A program made the position numbers and the translations under genes. Below, piece by piece: positions 16,437 through 23,704 of a stretch of DNA of 32,882 nt. Positions within the stretch are counted from its first letter, which is position 1, and every line of letters begins with the position of its first letter. The stretch is from Hydrogenophaga palleronii NBRC 102513. GTDB lineage: Bacteria > Pseudomonadota > Gammaproteobacteria > Burkholderiales > Burkholderiaceae_C. The DNA lies in the NCBI RefSeq assembly GCF_001571225.1, contig NZ_BCTJ01000039.1, positions 1 through 32,882 of the forward strand, read 5' to 3'. A model generated the notes under the pieces. The model did not search any database. It saw nothing but the letters and a program-made list of their open reading frames with translations, and was not told the DNA's origin.

Positions 16437-16754
16437 ATGAAAGTCGATTCGTCACCCGATTCCTATATAGGTTCCGTGGCCGGTGGTCCCCAGAAGACCG
16501 CCGAAAAACCTGTGACCGCCGTCGCTGAGGTGGCTGGTGCAGCGGCCAAGCCCCAGGCGGGCGTGACCGTGACCCTCTCGTCCTCCACCGTGTCGGCCAT
16601 GGGCCCGGGTGGCGGTGGTGAGGTGTTCAACGCCGAGAAGGTTGAAGCCATGAAACTGTCGATTGCCAACGGCACCTTCCAGGTGAACGCCGAGGCCATC
16701 GCCGACAAGATGCTGGCCAACGCCGCCGAAATGCTCAACGGCGGCCGGGGCTGA
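16437..16754 (+). CDS. flgM: Anti-sigma-28 factor FlgM
   Basis: A 105-residue protein that binds FliA and blocks it until the hook is complete, when FlgM itself is exported. The C-terminal half carries the sigma-binding helices (EKVEAMKLSIANGTFQVNAE, then IADKMLANAAEML). The N-terminal half is low-complexity and probably disordered, as in the family. GGAG six bases upstream supports this ATG over one four codons earlier. The sigma-28 promoter just upstream makes a feedback loop with fliA at 20696. flgN follows after 26 bp. Confidence 0.93.
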   Translation: MKVDSSPDSYIGSVAGGPQKTAEKPVTAVAEVAGAAAKPQAGVTVTLSSSTVSAMGPGGGGEVFNAEKVEAMKLSIANGTFQVNAEAIADKMLANAAEMLNGGRG

Positions 16755-16780
16755 TCCTTCTCCCTTCACCAAACCTCACC

Positions 16781-17158
16781 ATGACTGCTGCCGCCACGAC
16801 GCCCCACCAAGCCTGGATCGACGCGTTGCAGGCAGAGCTCGACGCGCTCGAAGCCGCCTTGCTGCGCGGCGACGCGCCGGGCGTGGAGCAGGCCAGCGCG
16901 GCCATGCAGGCTGTGCTGCAGCAAGCCCCCAGAACACCGGCCTTCGCCGACCCCGAGAGCGCCCTGCGGCGCGGCGCCCTGAGCGCCGCCCAGCGTTTTG
17001 CCCAGCTGCGCCAGGCGGTGCTGCGCGCGAACGCCATCAACCAGCGCGCCGTCGGCAGCCTGTTGCCAGAACAGGCACTGGAACGCCAGCCGACCTACGG
17101 CCGCATGGTCAAACCCTCCAGCCTGCGCGGCGCGGGGCGCGGTTTTCTGACCGCCTGA
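16781..17158 (+). CDS. flgN: Flagellar export chaperone FlgN
   Basis: A 125-residue, mainly helical protein (long helices about 8-45 and 60-95) of FlgN length. In the family it binds FlgK and FlgL in the cytoplasm and delivers them to the export gate. Primary-sequence conservation is low, so the call leans on position after flgM and the helical pattern. No Shine-Dalgarno is visible: the 26-base leader after flgM is pyrimidine-rich, so translation may depend on coupling. A strong terminator follows. Confidence 0.85.
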   Translation: MTAAATTPHQAWIDALQAELDALEAALLRGDAPGVEQASAAMQAVLQQAPRTPAFADPESALRRGALSAAQRFAQLRQAVLRANAINQRAVGSLLPEQALERQPTYGRMVKPSSLRGAGRGFLTA

Positions 17159-17180
17159 GCGCCCACCCGCCCCCTCGCAC

Positions 17181-17203
17181 AACCGGCTTCTGCCGGTTTT
17201 TTT
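17181..17203 (+). terminator. Rho-independent terminator after flgN
   Basis: AACCGGC (17181-17187) pairs with GCCGGTT (17192-17198) around the loop TTCT, followed by a T-run to 17203. It closes the flgA-flgM-flgN block 22 bases after the flgN stop. Confidence 0.9.
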
Positions 17204-17313
17204 ACGTCCGCGCGCCCTGCGGCCACGCAGCCGGCCATTTGGGGACCGGCCCCTGATAGCCCATTAGCCAAGCTGATGAAAGCACCGTTTTCATGGTCGC
17301 GTCTTTAAAATAC

Positions 17314-17323
17314 GGGTTAACCC
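17314..17323. promoter_or_regulatory. Perfect palindrome GGGTTAACCC before a small ORF
   Basis: A 10-bp perfect palindrome 13 bases upstream of the ATG at 17337, in an unusually AT-rich patch (TTTAAAATAC before it, TTATATCAAG after it). It could be an operator or part of a promoter; no regulator is evident. The preceding part of the gap (17204-17290) shows nothing else I can name. Confidence 0.45.
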
Positions 17324-17336
17324 TTATATCAAGACC

Positions 17337-17534
17337 ATGAACACGCGAACCCCCTCCCTCTGGGCCCGCCTGACCCGGGCCAGCCACCACTTTCTGCGCC
17401 GCGTCGGCCCCACCGACGCGCCCGACGCGCTCGAGGCCTACCTCAGCACCGCCCAGAACCTCCACCAGCTGGAAGACATGCAGCGCCAGTGGGACCGCGG
17501 CCAGCGCGGCCTTCGCCACCATGGCGCGCACTGA
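17337..17534 (+). CDS. Small DUF3563-like protein
   Basis: A 65-residue protein with a basic N-terminus and a segment LEAYLSTAQNLHQLEDMQRQWDR (residues 32-54; key residues EAYL and LE) that resembles the DUF3563 family, small proteins common in Burkholderiales (EAYLxxAxDxxDLExR pattern). The function is unknown. It has no membrane span. An AT-rich promoter-like patch with a palindrome lies just upstream. Its end overlaps a possible upstream start of the next ORF by 14 bp. Confidence 0.6.
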   Translation: MNTRTPSLWARLTRASHHFLRRVGPTDAPDALEAYLSTAQNLHQLEDMQRQWDRGQRGLRHHGAH

Positions 17535-17574
17535 TACCAGCACCGAAACCCCCTCCGATACCGAGACCCAAATC

Positions 17575-17769
17575 ATGATCGACCTGCTCAAATCCTATTT
17601 CCAGACGCCGCAATTTGCCGCCGGCACGCGCGTCAACCGCCTGCACAAAGGCAGCCTGGACCGCGTTGACGGCCGCGTCGTCGCCCAGACCCACGAAGGC
17701 GTGCTGGTCGAGTGGCCGCGCAACGGCGCCGGCTGGGAACAGCCCGGCGCGCTCTGCCAGCAAGGCTGA
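17575..17769 (+). CDS. Small hypothetical protein
   Basis: A 64-residue ORF beginning MIDLLKSYFQTPQFAAGTRV. It is rich in beta-type segments (GTRVNRLHKGSL, GRVVAQTHEGVLVEWP), which could form a small barrel fold. I do not recognise it. An in-frame ATG at 17521 would add 18 low-complexity residues and overlap the previous ORF; I prefer the later start because GAGA lies upstream and the extension is Thr/Ser-rich. It is probably co-transcribed with the DUF3563-like gene. Confidence 0.55.
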   Translation: MIDLLKSYFQTPQFAAGTRVNRLHKGSLDRVDGRVVAQTHEGVLVEWPRNGAGWEQPGALCQQG

Positions 17770-17837
17770 CACGCCACCACCCTGCCCCGCTCGTTCGCTG
17801 GCTGAACACCGCGCGCCGCCAGGGCTGCGCCCCGGCC

Positions 17838-18125
17838 TCAGGCGAACACGTCCATCAGCAAGAAGGTGCCCGGCTGGCGCTGGTGATGGTCGATCTGCGG
17901 CACCAGGCGCTGGAAGTGTTCGGTGCGGCAATGGGCGTCCAGCGCGGCCCGGTCCGGCCACAGCTCGATGAAGACGAAGTGCCCCGGGTCTTTCTGGTCC
18001 ACGCACAGCTCGTAGCCCAGGCACAGCGGCTCCTGCCGGGTCTTCTCCACCAGCTCGCGGTACAGCGGCTCCACCAGCGCCACACATTCGGGACGGATGA
18101 AGTCCTGCGCAATCACTTTCAACAT
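17838..18125 (-). CDS. YgiN-like antibiotic biosynthesis monooxygenase family protein
   Basis: A 95-residue protein with the dimeric ABM ferredoxin-like fold pattern: MLKVIAQDFIRPECVALVEP, then YELCVDQKDPGHFVFIELWP and AALDAHCRTEHFQRLVP. The H-x-x-T/S-x-H-F style motif (AHCRTEHF, about residues 65-72) is typical. Relatives include quinol monooxygenases and heme-degrading enzymes; the substrate here is unknown. The frame extends 41 codons upstream, but this start gives the normal family length. It lies 14 bp downstream of the LysE-family gene and is likely in the same operon. Confidence 0.85.
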   Translation of the reverse strand: MLKVIAQDFIRPECVALVEPLYRELVEKTRQEPLCLGYELCVDQKDPGHFVFIELWPDRAALDAHCRTEHFQRLVPQIDHHQRQPGTFLLMDVFA

Positions 18126-18139
18126 GCCGTGTGCTCCGT

Positions 18140-18778
18140 TCAGGCCGCGCGGCGTTGTTCGGCCATCAGGCGCACGGCCATCGCGGCCAGCACCCCGCCC
18201 ATCACATAACGCTGCAGCACCAGCCAGCGCGGGCGGTGCAGGAACCACGCTGCCAGCTGCGCGGCGCTCAGGGCGATGCCGAGGTTGACGCTGAAGCTCA
18301 GCACGATCTGCGTCAGGCCCAGCAGCAGGCTTTGCACAAACACCGAGCCATGCTCGGGCGACACGAACTGCGGAAAGATCGCCAGGTAGAACACCGCGAT
18401 CTTCGGGTTGAGCAGGTTGGTGAGGAAACCCATCACGAACAGCTTGCGCGGCGAGTCCTGCGGCAGATCACGGGCCTCGAACGGCGAACGCGCGCCCGGC
18501 CTCACCGCCTGCCAGGCCAGGTACAGCAGGTACAGCGCACCGGCCCACTTCAGCAGCTCGTAGGCCAGTGGCACCGCCATGAACAGGGCCGTGAGGCCGA
18601 GCGCCGCGGTGAACATGTGGACCAGAAAACCGGCGATCACCCCCAGCAGCGAGATCACGCCGGCGCGGCGGCCCTGGCAGATCGAGCGCGAGATCAGATA
18701 GATCATGTTCGGGCCGGGCGTGAGCGAAATCAGCAGCGCCGCGCCGGCAAACAGCAGCCAGTCGTGCAGGGAAACCAT
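18140..18778 (-). CDS. LysE/RhtB family amino acid exporter
   Basis: A 212-residue inner-membrane protein with about six hydrophobic segments and the family signature LLISLTPGPNMIYLISRS (residues 15-32). The conserved FLTNLLNPKIAVFYLAIFP lies near residues 117-135. Members export amino acids such as lysine, threonine or homoserine lactone; the substrate cannot be told from sequence. It precedes the YgiN-like gene on the same strand. It has no link to motility that I can see. Confidence 0.92.
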   Translation of the reverse strand: MVSLHDWLLFAGAALLISLTPGPNMIYLISRSICQGRRAGVISLLGVIAGFLVHMFTAALGLTALFMAVPLAYELLKWAGALYLLYLAWQAVRPGARSPFEARDLPQDSPRKLFVMGFLTNLLNPKIAVFYLAIFPQFVSPEHGSVFVQSLLLGLTQIVLSFSVNLGIALSAAQLAAWFLHRPRWLVLQRYVMGGVLAAMAVRLMAEQRRAA

Positions 18779-18839
18779 GAAAAAACCTCGATGGGATTGG
18801 AGAGCCCTCGATGGTAGGCCAGCGCCAAAGACCGGGCGC

Positions 18840-19214
18840 TCAGCCAGCCCACCAGGGCCGCCGTCCCCACCACAGCGCGAGCCAGCCGCCGTTGCGTCCG
18901 CGGCGGTTCAGCGCCGGGTCGGGCGCGCCCATGGCGCGCAGGCGCGCCTCCACCTCCGGCAGCCCGGCCTGGCGCGCCGCCTGCACCGGTGTGAGGGCAT
19001 CGAATTCGGACAACAGCAGCGGATCGGCCCCATGGTCGAGCAGCAGCATGGCCGCCTCGGCCTGCTGCGCCAGGATGCAGCCCACCAGCGGGGTGGACAG
19101 GTATTCCGGGTGGGCGTAGTTCACGTCAACGCCGTTGCGCACGTGGTACCGCAGCAGCTCGATGTGGCCGTCGCAGGCCGCCTGAAACAGTTCCTTCCAA
19201 TCGCCGCCCGACAT
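18840..19214 (-). CDS. Ankyrin-repeat protein
   Basis: A 124-residue protein with about three ankyrin repeats: GDWKELFQAACDGHIELLRYHV, VDVNYAHPEYLSTPLVGCIL, and AEAAMLLLDHGADPLLLSEF followed by LTPVQAARQAG. The C-terminal tail is Arg/Trp/Gly-rich. There is no signal peptide, so it is probably cytoplasmic and acts in protein binding. I chose the internal ATG (MSGGDWKELF) because the 15-residue extension is polar and unconserved in appearance; the longer form cannot be excluded. It is divergent from the DUF2059 gene. Confidence 0.8.
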   Translation of the reverse strand: MSGGDWKELFQAACDGHIELLRYHVRNGVDVNYAHPEYLSTPLVGCILAQQAEAAMLLLDHGADPLLLSEFDALTPVQAARQAGLPEVEARLRAMGAPDPALNRRGRNGGWLALWWGRRPWWAG

Positions 19215-19319
19215 GGTGCGTCCTTTCCGTGGGTTGGTGCCGTCATCGCTGTGTTTCAATTCACCGGCCGCCCAGCCGGCGCCCTGAAACCGTCAGACCT
19301 TACCAAGGAGGCCTCCGTC

Positions 19320-19832
19320 ATGCACTTCCCGAAAACCCTTGCGGCGGCCCTGCTGGCCGGCGCGCTCGCCTTCACCAGCGCCGCCCACGCCGCACCGCCC
19401 TCGGACGCGTCCATTGCAACCCTGCTCACCGTCACCCAGGCCAACAAGATGGTGGAGACCATGTACGGCAACATGGAGCAGACGATTCGCCAGGCCATGC
19501 AACAGGCCACGGCCGGCAAAACACTGACGGCCGAACAGGCCCGCGTGATCGAACTGGCGCCGGCGCGCCTGGCCAATGTGCTGCGCGAAGAAGTCACCTG
19601 GGCCAAGCTGGAGCCTTCAATGGTGCAGATCTACCGCGACACCTTCGACCAGGCCGAGATCGACGGCCTGATCGCCTTCTACCAGAGCCCCATCGGCCAG
19701 AGCTTCGTGACCAAGATGCCGATCGTGATGCAGCGCTCAATGGAAGCGTCGCAGACGCAGCTGCAGGCCTTCCTGCCCAAGCTGCAAGCCGCCATGGAGC
19801 AGGTGATGAAGGAAGCCAAGCTGGCCCAGTGA
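19320..19832 (+). CDS. Secreted DUF2059-domain protein
   Basis: A 170-residue protein with a clear Sec signal peptide ending AAHA (about residue 24). The rest is helical, with the DUF2059 pattern PSMVQIYRDTFDQAEIDGLI followed by YQSPIGQSFVTKMP (about 100-140). The function of this family is unknown; it is predicted periplasmic. A near-perfect AAGGAGG ribosome site fixes the start, although the frame is open much further upstream. It ends at a bidirectional terminator shared with the outer-membrane protein gene. Confidence 0.87.
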   Translation: MHFPKTLAAALLAGALAFTSAAHAAPPSDASIATLLTVTQANKMVETMYGNMEQTIRQAMQQATAGKTLTAEQARVIELAPARLANVLREEVTWAKLEPSMVQIYRDTFDQAEIDGLIAFYQSPIGQSFVTKMPIVMQRSMEASQTQLQAFLPKLQAAMEQVMKEAKLAQ

Positions 19833-19854
19833 GCAGGGCGCCCCCTCCACAAGT

Positions 19855-19881
19855 AAAAAAGCCACCCGAGGGTGGCTTTTT
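19855..19881. terminator. Bidirectional terminator
   Basis: GCCACC (19861-19866) pairs with GGTGGC, flanked by six A on one side and five T on the other. It is positioned to end both the DUF2059 gene (+) and the outer-membrane protein gene (-), which converge here. Confidence 0.9.
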
Positions 19882-19898
19882 CGTGCGTGACAGCGCGA

Positions 19899-20453
19899 TC
19901 AGAAACGGAAGCCGTAACCGACGCCGAAGCCCTCGATCTTGACACCGTCCTTCTTGTAGAAGTGGGTCCAGTTCAGCTGCAGGTAGGACTGCTTGGTCAA
20001 GAAGATGTTGCCGCCCAGGCCGTAGGCCACGCTGCCATCGGAATCGCTTTCATTGACACCAGCACCCGAGAGCTTGAGCTTGCTGTGCAGATAACCCACA
20101 CGCGCAAACAGCTCGGCGCTGTCGCCCAGCGACAGGCTGGGGCGGAAGAACACGCCCACCGAATTGCTCACCTTCAGGTCAACACCCGACTGCAGGCCGT
20201 TCACCTTCACTTCACCGGAGCCTGCGCCCATGCCCAGGAAGCCTTCCACAGCCATGTTGGGGTGGAACTTGTAGCCGAAGACGCCGGTCAGCGCGCTGGG
20301 CTTGGCCTTCAGCGAGAAGGGGGCTTCGTCCAACTTAACTTTCAGCGAGCTGTAGCCGACTTCGGCATACATCGCAGGTTGAGACTGCGCCATGGCACCG
20401 GCAGCGGACACCGTCATGACGGCGGAAACAACAAGCTTGAGCAACTTTTTCAT
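19899..20453 (-). CDS. Small outer-membrane beta-barrel protein
   Basis: A 184-residue protein with a Sec signal peptide (MKKLLKLVVSAVMTVSAAGA, cleaved after AMA) and alternating hydrophobic beta segments, ending in Phe (GVGYGFRF), the usual outer-membrane insertion signal. The size and pattern fit an eight-stranded OmpA/OmpX/opacity-type barrel. The function is unknown; such proteins serve in adhesion or envelope stability. It has lower GC use of Lys/Ser codons than its neighbours but no sign of transfer. Its leader has an inverted repeat, CTTAA-N7-TTAAG, at 20461-20477. Confidence 0.85.
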   Translation of the reverse strand: MKKLLKLVVSAVMTVSAAGAMAQSQPAMYAEVGYSSLKVKLDEAPFSLKAKPSALTGVFGYKFHPNMAVEGFLGMGAGSGEVKVNGLQSGVDLKVSNSVGVFFRPSLSLGDSAELFARVGYLHSKLKLSGAGVNESDSDGSVAYGLGGNIFLTKQSYLQLNWTHFYKKDGVKIEGFGVGYGFRF

Positions 20454-20460
20454 TAGACCC

Positions 20461-20477
20461 CTTAAGTAAATGTTAAG
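20461..20477 (-). promoter_or_regulatory. Inverted repeat in the leader of the outer-membrane protein gene
   Basis: CTTAA and TTAAG flank a 7-base AT-rich centre, 8 bases before the ATG. It may be an operator or simply part of an AT-rich leader. The rest of the gap to 20640 has no feature I can name. Confidence 0.35.
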
Positions 20478-20640
20478 AGTTCAGTGTAGGTGGCGTGCAT
20501 CGTGATCCCCGCCAAAACAGCACAAACGTGCGCGCTGACGTGAATTTGTCACGGTCGATCTGCAGCCTTTGTGCGACACCCGCCCTGCCTGCGACATTCG
20601 CACCACACACGGCCTGCGCTGAAGCCGGTGCACGAAAACA

Positions 20641-20669
20641 AAAAAGGCCACCGGGTGGTGGCCTTTTTT
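20641..20669 (-). terminator. Terminator after fliA
   Basis: AAAAAGGCCACC (20641-20652) pairs with GGTGGCCTTTTT (20657-20668) around a GGGT loop. Read on the minus strand it is a 12-bp stem followed by T. It closes the flhDC-to-fliA block 27 bases after the fliA stop. Confidence 0.9.
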
Positions 20670-20695
20670 CGGGGCGACATGCGCCGCTGCGTCGC

Positions 20696-21412
20696 TCAGT
20701 GCTCGCGCAATTTGGCGCGCAGACGCGCGATCGACTGGCTGTGCAGCTGGCAGATGCGCGACTCGGTCACGCCGAGCACGGCGGCGATTTCCTTCAGGTT
20801 CATGTCGTGCTCGTAGTACATGGACATGATCTTCTGCTCACGGTCAGGCAGCACCTTGATGGCGGCCACCAGCGCGGTGCGCATGCGGTGGTCCTGCAGC
20901 ACGGCCGACGGGTCGGCTTCGTGGTCGCCCATGTGGCGGTCCAGGAAACTGTCTTCGTCGTCACCACCACCGCTGATGTCTTCCAGGTACACCAGCTGCG
21001 TGCCGCGCACCTTGGCCAGCAGGTGCTGGTAGTCGGGCAGGCTCATGCCCATCTCTTCGGCGATCTCGCTTTCCTTCGGCACGCGGTGCAGCTTCTGCTG
21101 CAGGCGGTTGACGGCCTGTTCGATGTCTTTCTGGCTCTTGCGCGAACCGCGCGACATCCAGTCGCCCTCGCGCAGCTCGTCGATCATGGCGCCGCGGATG
21201 CGCTGGCTGGCGAAGGTCTCGAACTGCACGCCCTGCGTCGGCTCGAAGCGCGCGATGGCTTCGGTCAGGCCGATCATGCCGACCTGGATCAGGTCGTCGA
21301 CCTCCACGCTGGGGGGCAGCTTGGCGATCATGTGGTGGGCCAGGCGACGCACCAGCGGGCTGTATTTGCGCAGTTGATCGTCCCGGTTGAGAGTGCCTTT
21401 GGCGGTGTACAT
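20696..21412 (-). CDS. fliA: RNA polymerase sigma-28 factor FliA
   Basis: A 238-residue flagellar sigma factor that directs late (class III) genes such as fliC and flgM. Region 2 is visible in YSPLVRRLAHHMIAKLPPSV and DDLIQVGMIGLTEAIARFEP; region 3 in RVPKESEIAEEMGMSLPDY; region 4 in LKEIAAVLGVTESRICQLHS, the -35-binding helix-turn-helix. The frame is open far upstream, but GGAGCTGAAG before this ATG and the start MYTAKGTLNRDDQL fix it. It begins two bases after the flhG-like gene stops, so the two are co-translated. It is the last gene of the block. Confidence 0.96.
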   Translation of the reverse strand: MYTAKGTLNRDDQLRKYSPLVRRLAHHMIAKLPPSVEVDDLIQVGMIGLTEAIARFEPTQGVQFETFASQRIRGAMIDELREGDWMSRGSRKSQKDIEQAVNRLQQKLHRVPKESEIAEEMGMSLPDYQHLLAKVRGTQLVYLEDISGGGDDEDSFLDRHMGDHEADPSAVLQDHRMRTALVAAIKVLPDREQKIMSMYYEHDMNLKEIAAVLGVTESRICQLHSQSIARLRAKLREH

Positions 21413-21414
21413 CT

Positions 21415-22215
21415 TCAGCTCCAGAGAGAAGGGGCGAGCACGGCTGCGGCGCGTTCGGTGCGCAAGGCACCGGGCACCAGGCCGTGGTAACCACTGGCGT
21501 GTGTCGGGCGGGGGCGCGCCAGTGCGCTCTCCGGCACACGCAGGGCCCAGGTGGCGACCGGCCAGGCCTCCGGCGCAACACCCAGGTGACGTTGTGCGGT
21601 GTCGGCCACCGTCTGCACCACGGTCTGCAGTGCCGCGGGGGCGGCGCCGGGCAGCGGTGCCAGCACCGGCACCAGGCCGGCGTTGTGCAGCAGCTTGACG
21701 GCGCCGTAGGCGTCGATGCTGGACTGCGGTTGCTCGATCACCGGCACCAGCGCGCGGGCATTCGTGCCATGCAGCAATCCAGCGAGAGAAAAAGCCGGCG
21801 CAAACAACAACACGATCACGCCGGTGGAGAAAGGGGCGAGCATTCGCGAGAGCGCCACCGCCGCACCGGCGGCCTGGGCGGTTTCCTGCAGCGCCTGCAG
21901 GCCGGCGGCGCCGGGCATCACCAGCCAGTCGCTGCCGTCTTGCGGGCGCTCCAGATGGGCGATGGAGAGGTCTTGCAGCACGCGCATCAGGCCCAGGTGG
22001 GCGCCGTCGTGGCGCTCGCGGCCGGTGCTCTCGTGCGTGGTGCCGTCGACGATGACGACCGCGCGGCCCTGCGCCGTGAGGCCCGCCGCCAGCGTGCACA
22101 GCATCTCGTAGGCACGCGCCGGCTGGGCCGGACTGGCCACCGGCATCAGCACCGGGCCGCGCGTGGGCGGCTCGGCGCGCAGGCCGGCTGCCTGGTCGAA
22201 GCCGGGTTCAAACAT
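21415..22215 (-). CDS. FlhG/MinD-like protein lacking a P-loop
   Basis: A 266-residue protein in the flhG (fleN) position between flhF and fliA. The N-terminal strand-helix-strand order of MinD/ParA ATPases can be followed (PVLMPVASPAQPARAYEMLC, then AAGLTAQGRAVVIVDGT), but the deviant Walker A (KGGxGKT) is replaced by SPAQPARAYE (about residues 30-39). ATP binding is therefore unlikely. In other bacteria FlhG is an ATPase that works with FlhF to set flagellar number. It starts inside the end of flhF (8-bp overlap) with GGAG upstream. The call as a degenerate FlhG rests on position and residual pattern; an unrelated protein cannot be ruled out. Confidence 0.7.
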   Translation of the reverse strand: MFEPGFDQAAGLRAEPPTRGPVLMPVASPAQPARAYEMLCTLAAGLTAQGRAVVIVDGTTHESTGRERHDGAHLGLMRVLQDLSIAHLERPQDGSDWLVMPGAAGLQALQETAQAAGAAVALSRMLAPFSTGVIVLLFAPAFSLAGLLHGTNARALVPVIEQPQSSIDAYGAVKLLHNAGLVPVLAPLPGAAPAALQTVVQTVADTAQRHLGVAPEAWPVATWALRVPESALARPRPTHASGYHGLVPGALRTERAAAVLAPSLWS

Positions 22216-23704
22216 GCGAGGCTCCCAGGTCCAGGCCGCGGCCGGATGCCTGTGCAAAGAAATAACCCATGTCGGTCGGCTGCGGGTCGAAAGACGATTT
22301 TCCCTGCGTGCCCATGGACTGGCGCACCAGCGCCGCGGCGTCCGGGCCCTGCCAGTCTTCCGGCACGCGCTGGCCGTTGGCCACACCGCGCAGCACCACC
22401 TGGTGGCGGATCAGCGCGTCCAGCGCCGGGCCGAGCTTGACGGCTTCGTCCACCTTGGACAGCACCACGCCATGCAGCGCGCTGGCCTTGAACGAGGTCA
22501 GCACCTCGTCGAGCGTGTCGCCCTGCGAGCCGGCGTTGAGCACCAGGGTCTTCTTGACCTTGGGAATGTCGAGCACGTCCAGCATGTCCTGGATGCGCTG
22601 GTCGCGCTGGCCCAGGCCAGCGGTGTCGATGATCACCATGCGCTTGTTGGACAGCAGGTTGAGCAGGTCCTTGAGCGCGGCGCGGTCGTGTGCCAGGTGG
22701 GCCACCACGCCGAGCATGCGGCCGAAGGCGCGCAGCTGCTCGAAGCCGGAGACACGGTAGGTGTCGAGCGTGATCAGGCCGACGCTGCCGGCGCCGTATT
22801 GTTTGACGCACTGCGCGGCCAGCTTGGCGGCGGTGGTGGTCTTGCCGACGCCGGTGGCGCCGATCAGCGAGACCACACCACCTTCGTCGCACAGGCTGGC
22901 GCCCGCGGCCGACACCTTGAGGTTGCGCGTCAGCACGTCCATCAGCCAGCGCATCGCTTCGGCGGCACCGGCATCGGTGGGCACACGCTCGAGCACGGCG
23001 CGCGACATCGCGGGCGAATAACCGGCGCGGATCAGCTTGAGCATCAGGTTGGACTGGATCGGGTTCTGCTTGGACGAACCGAGCCAGGCCAGCGTGTTGA
23101 AGCGCTCTTCGATCATGTCCTTCAGCGCCGACAGTTCCACCGCCATGCGGCTGTCGTCGTTGCTGGGGAAACGGGTGGCGGGCTGCGAGTCTTCCCAGGC
23201 CGGTTCGGCCGAGCGCACGCGGATCGGTGCCGGGCGGCGCGTGGCCAGGGTCTCGGCCTGGTTGAAGCGTTGCACCGGCACCTCGATCGGCTCGGCCGGG
23301 CGCGTGCTGATCTGCGGAGCCGCATGGGCAGCCGGGGCCGCGGGCGAGCGGCGCTCGACAGCAGGCGCGGCGGCTTCGGCCGGCGTGCCGTGCAGGGCTT
23401 CGCGGCGTTTGCGCAGCATGCGTTCGCGCACATAGTCCTGGAACGACAGCGTGCTCATGGCCAGGGCTTCGGTGTCGCTGGCGACCGAGGCGCTGGCCTT
23501 GGCAGGCGCTGCGCTGGCGGCAGCGGGTGCCGCTGCCGCGGCCTGCTCACCGAGCGAGGCCAGGCTTTCTTCGGCGGCGGCCATCACTTCGAAACCGTCA
23601 CCGGTGGAACGCGTGGAGAGGATGACTGCGCTGTCGCCAAACGCCAGACGGGCTTTGGCCATGGCTTCGCGGGAGGTCGAGGCGGTGAAGCGTTGGATGT
23701 TCAT
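22208..23704 (-). CDS. flhF: Flagellar biosynthesis GTPase FlhF
   Basis: A 498-residue SRP-family GTPase that sets where the flagellum is built, usually the cell pole. The N-terminal B domain (MNIQRFTASTSREAMAKARL) is followed by a long Ala/Pro-rich linker (about 50-180), an N domain, and a G domain with P-loop GATGVGKTT (282-290) and downstream VIIDTAGLGQRD. The start overlaps the flhA stop (ATGA) and its end overlaps the flhG-like gene. FlhF normally partners FlhG, whose P-loop is missing here. Confidence 0.95.
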   Translation of the reverse strand: MNIQRFTASTSREAMAKARLAFGDSAVILSTRSTGDGFEVMAAAEESLASLGEQAAAAAPAAASAAPAKASASVASDTEALAMSTLSFQDYVRERMLRKRREALHGTPAEAAAPAVERRSPAAPAAHAAPQISTRPAEPIEVPVQRFNQAETLATRRPAPIRVRSAEPAWEDSQPATRFPSNDDSRMAVELSALKDMIEERFNTLAWLGSSKQNPIQSNLMLKLIRAGYSPAMSRAVLERVPTDAGAAEAMRWLMDVLTRNLKVSAAGASLCDEGGVVSLIGATGVGKTTTAAKLAAQCVKQYGAGSVGLITLDTYRVSGFEQLRAFGRMLGVVAHLAHDRAALKDLLNLLSNKRMVIIDTAGLGQRDQRIQDMLDVLDIPKVKKTLVLNAGSQGDTLDEVLTSFKASALHGVVLSKVDEAVKLGPALDALIRHQVVLRGVANGQRVPEDWQGPDAAALVRQSMGTQGKSSFDPQPTDMGYFFAQASGRGLDLGASHV

